Assembly: GCA_017798145.1 (NCBI GenBank)
Contig: CP059069.1
Span: 1,287,226 to 1,351,225 of the forward strand
Length of the DNA stretch: 64,000 bases
Direction of reading: 5' to 3'
DNA from: Akkermansiaceae bacterium
Lineage (GTDB): Bacteria; Verrucomicrobiota; Verrucomicrobiia; Verrucomicrobiales; Akkermansiaceae
Notes under the pieces: model-generated
The model's database searches: none
What the model saw: the letters and a program-made list of their open reading frames with translations, nothing else
Told to the model about the DNA's origin: nothing
In this document: in pieces, positions 1-8,213 of the stretch
Position numbering within the stretch: the stretch's first letter is position 1
Layout of the letters: every line of letters begins with the position of its first letter
Position numbers and translations under genes: made by a program

Positions 1-1103
1 CCCAGGGCGATGTCATCTTCCTTTTCCCGGTCAAGGCGCTCACCGCCCTGCCCATGCATGTCCCCACCGGTGACACCTCGCTGTTCCCCGATCTCGCCGC
101 CACCCACGCGGAACGCGCCGGGCTTCGTCCCGATCCCTTTGCCGGGCAGCTCACCGATATCTTCCCTGTCCTCACGAGTCCGGAAAACTCCGTCTTCCTC
201 TCCGTCGTGCTGCGCAACCCGCAACCCGCGGATTTGCCCCTGAAATCCCCAAAAGCCTTCGATATCTCCCCCCGCGCCTTCCCCGCTCGCGGCAACACCC
301 TCACCCTCTGGCGCGAGCTGGGCAGCTGGGTTTTCGCCATCCACAGCGAGGGAAAACTCCTCTACTGCCAGGCGACATCCGTTACATCCCCCTCCCCGGA
401 TGCATCGCTCATCCGGGAAATCCGCATTGCCATCGCCCAGCTCTCCATGCAGGGCGTCCGCGCGGAGCCTTCCTCCGCCATCGTATGGTCTTCCGATCCC
501 GAGACGGACACCTCCCTGCTCTCCAGATCCCTTTCGCTCCAGACTCAGCTCACCGCCCGTCCGGCGCCCATCATGCCCGAGCCCCTCGGAAAGCTCCTCC
601 CCGCCGATGTCCGCGCCGCCCGCCGCGCCGCCCGCAAACGCCAGAACATCATCCTCGCAGCCGCAGCCCTCGCCGTCATCTATCTCGGCACCATCGGATA
701 CCTCGGCTACGGCCTTTGGAAAACCAACTCCACCACCCAAAGGATCATGGCGGAAGTCGCAAAAGTCGCCCCACAGCAGGAGGCATTCCGGCTCCACATC
801 GAGAAATGGGACGAACTGGAATACGGCATCGACCTCAACCACAACACGGTCGATATCCTCAACCGCATCGCCCGCTCCATCCCCTCCGGCTCCGGGCTAC
901 GGCTCACCAGCGCCATCATCTCCGCCGAGGAGATCCGCATTGAGGGAGAGGCACCCCAGCCTCAGGCCGTCAACGAGTTCTCCAAAAACCTCTCCAGGAA
1001 CAACGACCTCGCCTTCTTCGAGTGGCAGACCCCGGAGCCGCGCCAGACAACCCGCGGCTGGGGATTCGTGTTCACCGCCGCTCCGCCCGCCGTGACCCCT
1101 TGA
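1..1103 (+). CDS. GspL/PilN-like inner-membrane secretion/pilus assembly protein (5' end outside window)
   Basis: The frame is open to the left edge (first whole codon at 3) and stops with TGA at 1101-1103, so the N-terminus is missing; about 366 residues are visible. A cytoplasmic region comes first, then an Arg-rich stretch (AARRAARKRQ), one clear membrane segment (about bases 650-720), then a periplasmic coiled/ferredoxin-like region of the PilN/GspL type. This is the layout of GspL, which links the cytoplasmic ATPase to the inner-membrane platform of type II secretion. Sequence identity to GspL is weak, and the call leans on the neighbours: GspM-like, a GspC/PilP-sized protein and the GspD secretin follow on the same strand. 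A PilM-PilN fusion of a type IV pilus system is the main alternative. Confidence 0.62.
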   Translation, partial: QGDVIFLFPVKALTALPMHVPTGDTSLFPDLAATHAERAGLRPDPFAGQLTDIFPVLTSPENSVFLSVVLRNPQPADLPLKSPKAFDISPRAFPARGNTLTLWRELGSWVFAIHSEGKLLYCQATSVTSPSPDASLIREIRIAIAQLSMQGVRAEPSSAIVWSSDPETDTSLLSRSLSLQTQLTARPAPIMPEPLGKLLPADVRAARRAARKRQNIILAAAALAVIYLGTIGYLGYGLWKTNSTTQRIMAEVAKVAPQQEAFRLHIEKWDELEYGIDLNHNTVDILNRIARSIPSGSGLRLTSAIISAEEIRIEGEAPQPQAVNEFSKNLSRNNDLAFFEWQTPEPRQTTRGWGFVFTAAPPAVTP

Positions 1104-1209
1104 GATTAGCGTTCCATTCCCGCCATCCCCAGTCCATCCTCACCAGCCGGAAAGCAACCCCTGCACCGACAAAGCCACCACCCACCGGCATTCCCTTTCC
1201 GTATCCGCC

Positions 1210-1734
1210 ATGTCAGACCGCGAAAAAAAACTCCTCGCCCTCCTTCTCCTCGCGGGCTTCGTCATCCTCAACTTTTTCCTCTTCACCGTCTATACCCAGA
1301 AAAAGGCCAACTACTCCGGCTCCCTCGACACCGCAAAGGCGGATCTGCAGCAAGCCATCGCGATCAGCGAAAGCTCCGCGCAGTATGCCGAGGAAATGGA
1401 CTGGCTCGCCGCCAACGAACCGGAACCCGCCGCCTACCAGGATGTCCAGACCAAGCTCCAGCAGTTCGCATACTCACAGGCCACCAATCTCGGCCTCACC
1501 GTCAAAACCCAGGAACTCCTCCCCACCGACACCAGCGGCACCCATTACCACCGCGCACAGATCAAGATCAGCCTGAGCGGCCGTGAAAAGGCGCTCTACG
1601 ATTGGTTCGGACAAGTCAACGACCCCGCCGCCTTCCGCACCGCATACCAGATCGTCCTCAAGCCCAACAGCCAGGACGACACCCTCATCGACTGCACCGC
1701 AACCCTTTCCCAATGGTTCCCTCCCGCAACATGA
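1210..1734 (+). CDS. GspM/PilO-like secretion platform protein
   Basis: The 174-residue protein has a short charged N-terminus (MSDREKK), one membrane anchor (LLALLLLAGFVILNFFLF, about residues 8-25), a helical stretch, and a compact alpha/beta C-terminal half ending in QWFPPAT. That is the size and layout of GspM or PilO, a small bitopic protein that pairs with GspL/PilN in the inner membrane. It sits between the GspL-like gene and a small exported protein. The stop codon overlaps the next start as ATGA (1731-1734), which suggests translational coupling. The family call comes from layout and context because the sequence itself diverges strongly. Confidence 0.6.
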   Translation: MSDREKKLLALLLLAGFVILNFFLFTVYTQKKANYSGSLDTAKADLQQAIAISESSAQYAEEMDWLAANEPEPAAYQDVQTKLQQFAYSQATNLGLTVKTQELLPTDTSGTHYHRAQIKISLSGREKALYDWFGQVNDPAAFRTAYQIVLKPNSQDDTLIDCTATLSQWFPPAT

Positions 1735-2357
1735 AAACCTCATTTCTCCCAGCCCTCATCGCTTTCATCCCCGCCATCGCACTTGCGGATATCCCCAGGA
1801 AAGCTCCGCCCGTGAAGTACACCGGCCTCTACACCAACAGCCCCTTCACCTCCAAGCCGCCCGCCCCCGAGGCCGCACCCACGGCCAACCCCCTCGAAGA
1901 CTACACCCTCGCCGGCATCGCACCCGTCCCCGGCGGCTACCGCATCACCATCATCAACAAGAAAAACCCGGAGATGAAGGAAGTCATCGAGCCGGGCGGA
2001 AACGGCCAGTTCAAGGTCGTCTCCGTGAACCGGAACCCGGGGAAAACCCTCGGCACAACCGTCGTCCTCTCGTCCGGATCCATCCAGGGCACGGTCTCCT
2101 TCGAGCCCGAGCTCATCACCCTCAAGTCAGCGCCCGCCGCCGCCCCCCAGCAGCAGCAGGGCAACCTCCCTCCCGGCATCACCCCGGCCATGGCGGGACA
2201 GGTGAATGCCAACGCTCAGAACGGCGGCAGCCCAGATGTCCGTCAGCCCCGCCCCCGCATCGTGCCGCCACCCGCCCCCGCCGGCAACAACAGCCCCGGA
2301 ACACAGGGCAGCAGCCGGGACAGCCGCTACCAGCCCCGCAGCGACCGCCGCAGATAG
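1731..2357 (+). CDS. Small Pro-rich exported protein of the secretion operon (GspC/PilP position)
   Basis: The start at 1731 is chosen because it overlaps the previous stop (ATGA) and opens a clean signal peptide (MKTSFLPALIAFIPAIALA, then DIPRKAPP). The 208-residue product has a Pro/Ala linker (about 30-50), a compact beta-rich domain (about 60-130; DYTLAGIAPVPGGYRITI), and a Pro/Gln/Asn/Arg-rich low-complexity tail. A short beta domain beginning LAGI after a Pro linker recalls the HR domain of GspC or PilP, which contacts the secretin N0 domain. Its place directly before gspD fits that role. Unlike GspC it has a cleavable-looking signal rather than a retained anchor. The assignment is tentative. 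Confidence 0.5.
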   Translation: MKTSFLPALIAFIPAIALADIPRKAPPVKYTGLYTNSPFTSKPPAPEAAPTANPLEDYTLAGIAPVPGGYRITIINKKNPEMKEVIEPGGNGQFKVVSVNRNPGKTLGTTVVLSSGSIQGTVSFEPELITLKSAPAAAPQQQQGNLPPGITPAMAGQVNANAQNGGSPDVRQPRPRIVPPPAPAGNNSPGTQGSSRDSRYQPRSDRRR

Positions 2358-2399
2358 ATCATTCCAACAACCGCAACCTTTTCCACCTACCCACACAAC

Positions 2400-4820
2400 A
2401 TGCGCCTTTCCCCGCTCATCCTCATCCCCTTCCTGGCATTGCCGGCCCTCTCGCAAAACGAGGAAGTCCCCGCCATCCCGGGAATCGTCCAGCCTCCCGC
2501 CGTCCCCATTCCTGCCCCGGAAGCCCCCGCTCCTGCCCCGGAAGCCCCCGCTCCCGCCGCGAACCTCGGCGACACCGTCATCAACGAATCCATCGAGGAA
2601 CTGAAACTCTCCGGACAAGCCCTCGCCGATCTCTACCGCCTCTACACCGGACGACGCGTCATCGTCTCCTCCGCCGCCAGCCAGGCCGAGTTCCAGTTCA
2701 TCCAATACGCATCCCCGCAGGATCCCCTCACCTACCGCGAGGCCGCCGAACTCCTCAAAAAAGCCGCAACCATCGAGAACTTCATCTTCGTCCCCGCCAC
2801 CGACCTCCCGGGCGTGGATTACCTCACCCTCGCCACCGCTGGCGTGAAACCTGCTGGCATCGGCATCGGCGTCTACACGGAAAACGACACGCTCCCAGAG
2901 GGCGATGCCGTCATCTCCTACGTGATGAGCCTCAGCTACATCAAGCCGGATGAGGCCGTCCGCACCTTCACCCAGATCATCGGCCAGTTCGGCGCCTTCG
3001 GCTCCATCGCCGCCGTACCCAACGCCGCCTCCGTCGTCATCACCGAAAACACCTCCCTGATCCGCAAGCTCATCGACCTCAAGGCGGAGATAGACAAACC
3101 ATCCTCCCAGGTCGCAACCCGCTTCATCGACGTGAAATATGCCGATGTCACCGAACTCGCCACCACCCTCAACGAGCTACTCGGCCAACAGCAAACCACC
3201 AACAACACCGCCGGTGTCCAGCGCGCGCCCCAAGCCCAGCCTGCCGCCAATGGCAACATAGCCATCAACATCGAGGGCGGGGCAGGAGCCACAGGTGCCG
3301 CCGGCGAATCCACACCCGTGCAGATCATCCCGGACGCACGCACTAACCGCATCTTCGCCATGGGCCGTCCCGTCGATCTCCTCTTCGTCGAGGGTCTTGT
3401 CCGCGAATTCGACACCCAGACGGACAACCGTAACTTCCTGCGCCGCAAGCTGAAGTTTCTCGCCGTCGCCGATTTCCTGCCCATCGCCGGGGATGCCCTG
3501 ACCCGGGCCTTCACAGGCACCGGTACCGGGGAAGCCTCCCAGTCGCAATCATCCGCAGGCGGCGCGAGCCGACAGCAGAACACCCGACAGCAATCCAACA
3601 ACGGCCTCTTCAACAGCGGCGGCCAGCAAGGCAACTCCTTCGGCGGCACAGGCGGCGCTGGCGGCTCCTCCGCCTCCCGCGGCAGCGCACTCTCCGATCC
3701 CCAGGTCAACTCCGCCCCCGAATCCCTCCTCATCGGACGCACCCAGCTCGTCGCCGACAACATCACCAACTCCATCGTCATCCAAGGCCCCCCATCCGCC
3801 ATCGAGATCATCGAGAAACTCCTCGACCAGGTCGATGTGAAGGCGGACCAGGTCATGATCTCCACCGTCTTCGGACAGCTCTCGCTTGGCGACACCACCG
3901 AGACCGGCGTGGACTGGCTGCGATCCTTCCGTGGCAACGACAAGGGAGGCGTCGCCGGATCCATCATCGGCGGCGGCCCCGTCAACAACAACGACCCCAC
4001 CGGACTGCTCACACCCGTCACCGGCATAACCGCAGGTCTTTTCCCCAACCAGAACGGCCTCTCGCTCTACGGCAAGATCGGCAACTCCCTCGCCGCATAC
4101 GTGAACCTGCTCTCCACGGACAGCAATTTCACCATCCTCTCACGCCCATCCATCTACACGGCCAACAACCAGAAGGGCACCATTTCCTCGGGTCGCCGCA
4201 TCGCCGTCCCCACAAGCAGCAACCAGTTCAACAACAGCTTCAGCACAAACATCGAATACCGCGATGTCGTCCTCAAGCTGGAGGTCATCCCGCTCATCAA
4301 CTCCCAGGACGAGGTGACGCTCCAGATCGCCCTCGTCAGCGATGATGTCATCGGCAACACTCCCATCGAGGGCGTGGGCCTGGTCCCGATCATCGGCACC
4401 CGCGAGTTGCTGACCACTGTCACCGTCCCCAACAACCAGACCATCATCCTCGGCGGACTCATCACGACCAACGATTCCGAGGATGTCACCGGCATACCCA
4501 TCCTCAGCGACATCCCCGGCATCGGACGCCTGTTCTCCACCAAGACCAAGGGCATCAACCGCGACGAACTCATGATCTTCATCCAGCCCTCCATCGTGAG
4601 CGGCAGCAACGCGCTCGACTACGTCCAGGCGGACATGGACTCCCGCTACAACGTCTCCGGTGATTCCCGCACCTTTGCCGATGGCACCGTCCTTCCGCCC
4701 CTAGACCCAGTCGATGAAAAGGGAGCCTCCCCACGCGGCAACACCCGCATCCCCGCCGCCGTCCCAGTGGAGGAAAAAAACTCCACCCGCCCCATCAAGC
4801 GCCCTATCCACAGGCAATGA
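2400..4820 (+). CDS. gspD: Type II secretion/type IV pilus secretin GspD
   Basis: This 806-residue outer-membrane secretin forms the exit channel of a type II secretion or related pilus machine. It has a signal peptide (MRLSPLILIPFLALPALS), a Pro/Ala linker built of seven-residue repeats (APAPEAP), an N0-like domain (about 60-140) and N1/N2 repeats (NAASVVITEN, DARTNRIFAMG, DNITNSIVIQG). A Gly/Ser/Gln-rich insert (about 380-435) precedes the last N domain. The C-terminal secretin core carries the hallmark VPNNQTIILGGLI followed by IPILSDIPGIGRLFS. The gene closes the GspL-GspM operon. A GC hairpin region follows before the convergent parE. Confidence 0.93.
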   Translation: MRLSPLILIPFLALPALSQNEEVPAIPGIVQPPAVPIPAPEAPAPAPEAPAPAANLGDTVINESIEELKLSGQALADLYRLYTGRRVIVSSAASQAEFQFIQYASPQDPLTYREAAELLKKAATIENFIFVPATDLPGVDYLTLATAGVKPAGIGIGVYTENDTLPEGDAVISYVMSLSYIKPDEAVRTFTQIIGQFGAFGSIAAVPNAASVVITENTSLIRKLIDLKAEIDKPSSQVATRFIDVKYADVTELATTLNELLGQQQTTNNTAGVQRAPQAQPAANGNIAINIEGGAGATGAAGESTPVQIIPDARTNRIFAMGRPVDLLFVEGLVREFDTQTDNRNFLRRKLKFLAVADFLPIAGDALTRAFTGTGTGEASQSQSSAGGASRQQNTRQQSNNGLFNSGGQQGNSFGGTGGAGGSSASRGSALSDPQVNSAPESLLIGRTQLVADNITNSIVIQGPPSAIEIIEKLLDQVDVKADQVMISTVFGQLSLGDTTETGVDWLRSFRGNDKGGVAGSIIGGGPVNNNDPTGLLTPVTGITAGLFPNQNGLSLYGKIGNSLAAYVNLLSTDSNFTILSRPSIYTANNQKGTISSGRRIAVPTSSNQFNNSFSTNIEYRDVVLKLEVIPLINSQDEVTLQIALVSDDVIGNTPIEGVGLVPIIGTRELLTTVTVPNNQTIILGGLITTNDSEDVTGIPILSDIPGIGRLFSTKTKGINRDELMIFIQPSIVSGSNALDYVQADMDSRYNVSGDSRTFADGTVLPPLDPVDEKGASPRGNTRIPAAVPVEEKNSTRPIKRPIHRQ
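2512..2565 (+). repeat. 21-bp tandem repeat in the gspD Pro/Ala linker
   Basis: The unit cctgccccggaagcccccgct is repeated in tandem, with a partial third copy, encoding APAPEAP units just after the secretin signal peptide. It is a coding, in-frame expansion, so copy-number change would alter linker length only. A similar 21-bp, seven-residue Ala/Pro/Glu repeat lies in secG of this window. Confidence 0.7.
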
Positions 4821-4825
4821 GGAAC

Positions 4826-4899
4826 CGCGTTCTCCGGAACGCGACACAGGCTGATCCTGCCCGGTCGGTGCCCTGACCAATCATGCAGCAGGCACCGAC
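4826..4899. terminator. Two hairpins between convergent gspD and parE
   Basis: An inverted repeat CGCGTTC/GAACGCG (4826-4832 and 4837-4843) lies a few bases after the gspD stop. A second, GTCGGTGCC/GGCACCGAC (4864-4872 and 4891-4899), follows. Neither has a clear T tract. They sit between two converging genes, so they probably act as termination or mRNA-end structures for one or both. The rest of 4900-5028 shows nothing recognisable. Confidence 0.45.
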
Positions 4900-5028
4900 T
4901 CCCCGGCCAGTGGGTGAACTTTCCAAAAACACCGCCTTTCATCACTTGCTGGTTCCTGCGCAGATGAGTTGCACTGCGCAATCCAGGATCACCGGTGCGC
5001 GGGTCGATCCGCCCATCCACGCATCGTC

Positions 5029-6882
5029 TCAAGCCACCGCCACCTGCCGGTCCACATCCTCGCGCAGGTTCTCGATGATGTAATCCTGCCTGCTGGGCGT
5101 GTTTTTCCCCATGTAGAAGGCCAGCAGCTCTTTCACGCCCTTACCCTCCTCATACTCCACCGGATCCAGCCGCATGTCCGGCCCGATCATGAACTTGAAC
5201 TCGTCCGGCGAGATCTCACCCAAGCCCTTGAAGCGCGTGATCTCCGCGTTCTTGCCCAGTTTTGAAATCGCATTCACACGCTCTTCCTCGCTGTAGCAAT
5301 AGATCGTCTCCTTCTTGTTCCGCACCCGGAACAGCGGCGTCTGCAAAATATAAAGGTGCCCGTCGCGGATCATCTCGGGGAAAAACTGCAGGAAAAACGT
5401 GAGCAACAGCAGACGGATGTGCATCCCGTCCACATCCGCATCCGTGGCGATCACCACCCTGTTGTAGCGCAGCGATTCGATCCCGTCCTCGATGTTGAGC
5501 GCCGCCTGAAGCAGGGCGAACTCCTCGTTCTCATAGACGATTTTCCTCGGCAGCGAATAGGTGTTCAGCGGCTTGCCGCGCAACGAGAACACCGCCTGCG
5601 TCTCCACATCCCGGCTCTTGGTGATCGATCCCGAGGCCGAGTCCCCCTCGGTGATGAACAATGTGCTTTCCTCGCGCCGCTTGTGCTTCGAGTCGAACCT
5701 CACCCGGCAATCCCGCAGCTTCTTGTTGTGCACCTTCGCCTGCCGCGCACGCTCCCTCGCGATCTTCTGGATGCCTTTCAGATCCTTCCGCTCGCGCTCC
5801 GCGGCCATGATCCGCTTCTGGATCGCCTCCGCCACCTGCGGGTGCTTGTGGAGATAGTTATCCAGCGATGATTTCAGGAAATTCCCGATGAACGTCCGCA
5901 GCGACTCACCCTCCGGCGCAATCACCGCCGAACCCAGCTTGGTCTTCGTCTGGCTCTCGAACACCGGCTCGATGATGCGCACGCAGATCGCCGCCTCGAT
6001 CCCGGCGCGGATGTCCGATGGATCATACTGCTTCTTGTAGAAACCGCGGATCACCTGCACCAGGGCCTCGCGGAAGGCGGCCAGGTGCGTCCCTCCCTGC
6101 GAGGTGTTCTGGCCGTTGACAAATGTGTAGTAATCCTCGCTGCTCTCGGCACAATGCGTGAAGGCGATCTCGATATCATCCCCCACCAAATGGATGGGCG
6201 GATACAGCGCCTCGGTCTCCATCTCCTCCCTCAGCAGATCCAGAAGCCCGTCCTTCGAGCGGAATTTCTTGCCGTTGAAAACAACGGTCAGCGCCGGGTT
6301 GAGATACGAATAATACCGGCACATCTTCTCCACGTGCGGATCGCGGAACTTCGTCTTCGCGGGAAATATCGTCCTGTCGATGTCGAAGGCCAGCCTCGTC
6401 CCGTTGAGCCCGTCGTCCTTGCGCGGGTTCTTCATGTCCACCGCAAGCTCGCCCTTGGAGAACTCCAGCGCCTTGGTCTCCCCGCCGCGCCATGCCTGGA
6501 TCTCGAAGAATTCCGAGAGCGCATTCACCGCCTTGATCCCCACCCCGTTCAAGCCCACGGATTTCTTGAACGCCTCGCTGTCATACTTCGCGCCCGTGTT
6601 GATCTGCGCCGCGCAATCGAAGAGTTTCCCCAGCGGGATCCCCCGCCCGAAATCACGCACCTCCACCCGGCTCTCGTCGTCGATGTCGATCCGGATCTCT
6701 TTCCCGTGCCCCATGATGTGCTCGTCGATCGAGTTGTCCACCGCCTCCTTGAGCAGGATGTAGATCCCATCGTCCGCCGAGGAACCGTCACCCAGTTTCC
6801 CAATGTACATCCCCGGCCGCAGCCTGATGTGCTCCCTCCAATCCAGTGACTTGATGTCGTCTTCCGTGTATCCCGCTGCCAT
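5029..6882 (-). CDS. parE: DNA topoisomerase IV/gyrase-type subunit B (ParE-like)
   Basis: This is the 617-residue ATPase subunit of a type IIA topoisomerase. The N-terminal GHKL ATPase domain shows [17 protein letters not shown] and the [14 protein letters not shown] lid. The transducer follows, then the TOPRIM domain with [10 protein letters not shown] and the acidic metal motif [10 protein letters not shown]. The C-terminus shows RFKGLGE. The length, near 620, and the lack of the gyrB insert fit ParE or the second GyrB-like paralog seen in several PVC bacteria. No parC/gyrA partner lies next to it in this window, so partner identity and the gyrase versus topo IV role are open. Confidence 0.9.
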   Translation of the reverse strand: MAAGYTEDDIKSLDWREHIRLRPGMYIGKLGDGSSADDGIYILLKEAVDNSIDEHIMGHGKEIRIDIDDESRVEVRDFGRGIPLGKLFDCAAQINTGAKYDSEAFKKSVGLNGVGIKAVNALSEFFEIQAWRGGETKALEFSKGELAVDMKNPRKDDGLNGTRLAFDIDRTIFPAKTKFRDPHVEKMCRYYSYLNPALTVVFNGKKFRSKDGLLDLLREEMETEALYPPIHLVGDDIEIAFTHCAESSEDYYTFVNGQNTSQGGTHLAAFREALVQVIRGFYKKQYDPSDIRAGIEAAICVRIIEPVFESQTKTKLGSAVIAPEGESLRTFIGNFLKSSLDNYLHKHPQVAEAIQKRIMAAERERKDLKGIQKIARERARQAKVHNKKLRDCRVRFDSKHKRREESTLFITEGDSASGSITKSRDVETQAVFSLRGKPLNTYSLPRKIVYENEEFALLQAALNIEDGIESLRYNRVVIATDADVDGMHIRLLLLTFFLQFFPEMIRDGHLYILQTPLFRVRNKKETIYCYSEEERVNAISKLGKNAEITRFKGLGEISPDEFKFMIGPDMRLDPVEYEEGKGVKELLAFYMGKNTPSRQDYIIENLREDVDRQVAVA

Positions 6883-7009
6883 TTGTTACGCGTTTCTAAA
6901 ATGCCCGGAGCACCAGCGCAAGCGTTGAGAAGAGGAGTCGGCATGCCTGCAAGATTCACCATCCATTGTTCCGCATTGCCATCCGCCCGGAATCCTCCAA
7001 TCTCGCGGC

Positions 7010-7522
7010 ATGTCAGCTGAAAACACTTTCTGGAAAGGCAGCCCCTCGCAATGGCTCAACATCGGCCACTTCGGCGCGGCGATCCTCATCACGGCGGCCA
7101 TCGCGGTTGGCGGCGTGTTTTTCCCACCGGCCTTCGTCGCGCTCATCATCCCCTTTGCCTACGCCCTGTGGCGCTACCTCACCGTCCGCTGCCAGGTCTT
7201 CGAGGTGACAACCGAGCGGCTGCGAATCACCACCGGGATACTCAACCAGCACATCGATGAGGTGGAGCTTTACCGCGTCAAGGACATCCTGGTAGAGCGG
7301 AAATGGTGGATGAGACTCACCGGCCTCGGCAGTGTCCACCTGGAAACTTCCGACCGCTCGCTGCCCAAGCTCGATATCCCGGCTATCCGCGACTGCATCG
7401 GCCTCCGCGAGGAGCTTCGCAAGCTCGTCGAGGCCATGCGAGACAGGAAACGCGTCCGCGAAATGGATTTCGATGAAACCGGCGGCGAGGACGGCTTCGG
7501 GGATATCGCAGGGCCGGCCTGA
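7010..7522 (+). CDS. PH-domain (bPH2/YdbT-like) membrane protein
   Basis: The 170-residue protein has two adjacent hydrophobic segments (about residues 16-48), then a compact beta-rich domain with the typical bacterial PH hallmark VTTERLRITTGILNQHIDEVELYRVKDI and a closing helix. Such proteins are predicted membrane-associated and of unclear function. The C-terminal 25 residues are acidic. The gene is divergent from parE and convergent with the hydroxylase-like gene, so it appears to be a single-gene unit. Confidence 0.8.
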   Translation: MSAENTFWKGSPSQWLNIGHFGAAILITAAIAVGGVFFPPAFVALIIPFAYALWRYLTVRCQVFEVTTERLRITTGILNQHIDEVELYRVKDILVERKWWMRLTGLGSVHLETSDRSLPKLDIPAIRDCIGLREELRKLVEAMRDRKRVREMDFDETGGEDGFGDIAGPA

Positions 7523-7537
7523 GGCGGGGCGACCGTA

Positions 7538-8131
7538 TCAGGCCACCTTCGGCTGAACGTCCGGTATGGATGGGCCGCGGGGCTGCATGAAGTTCGTCTT
7601 TGCGCGCAGGATAAGCGTGCCAAGGCAGAAATCCGCGAGCGGCAAAACGACGTTGAAGTTCTTGTGCATGTAGCGGTGGTGCAACAGGTGATGGCCGTTG
7701 AGCTTGCGGAACCATTCGGGCTTCTCGACGCGACGCGCCTTGGGAAGATGCATGCACCAGTGGATGTATTCGTAGATGCCGTAGTAGGCGGAAAACGCGA
7801 TCGCACCGCCAGCGACAAAACCCCATGATCCGACGCTCCATGAGCTGAAGAGCCACGAGATCGCCGCGAACGGGATCGCACCGATGAGGACGAGCACCGC
7901 ACCGTTCCACCACGCCATCGGGATGGTTTCCTTGTCCTTCTCGTTGATCAGGTGATAGGTCTCGTCCGCCTTGAAGACCTGGTGATGGACAACGGCGTGC
8001 GCCTGGAAGGCATAGCGGAAATTCCAGACCGGCCTGTGCATCACATACTTGTGCAGGGTCCATTCGAAAAAGGAGCCGAAGACGATGCCGACGGCGATGC
8101 CCGAAAGGCACCAGATGATGAATTGGGTCAT
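7538..8131 (-). CDS. Fatty acid hydroxylase/sterol desaturase-like membrane di-iron protein
   Basis: The start at 8131 opens a membrane segment (MTQFIIWCLSGIAVGIVFGS). The frame stays open much further upstream but loses all protein character there. The 197-residue product carries the histidine clusters of the integral-membrane di-iron hydroxylase superfamily: HKYVMHR (about residue 30), HAVVHH (about 50), HWCMH, and HHLLHHRYMH near the C-terminus, interleaved with hydrophobic helices. It probably hydroxylates or desaturates a lipid or carotenoid ring. The substrate cannot be read from sequence; beta-carotene hydroxylase and fatty acid hydroxylase are both possible. It stands alone after the tricorn protease gene, with 82 bp between. 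Confidence 0.8.
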   Translation of the reverse strand: MTQFIIWCLSGIAVGIVFGSFFEWTLHKYVMHRPVWNFRYAFQAHAVVHHQVFKADETYHLINEKDKETIPMAWWNGAVLVLIGAIPFAAISWLFSSWSVGSWGFVAGGAIAFSAYYGIYEYIHWCMHLPKARRVEKPEWFRKLNGHHLLHHRYMHKNFNVVLPLADFCLGTLILRAKTNFMQPRGPSIPDVQPKVA

Positions 8132-8213
8132 TGTATTGATGGCCCACAACAGGGGCGCAAGAGGGGGTATAGGCGGACTGGCAGGAAAACAAGCATTGCT
8201 TTTGCCTGATTCG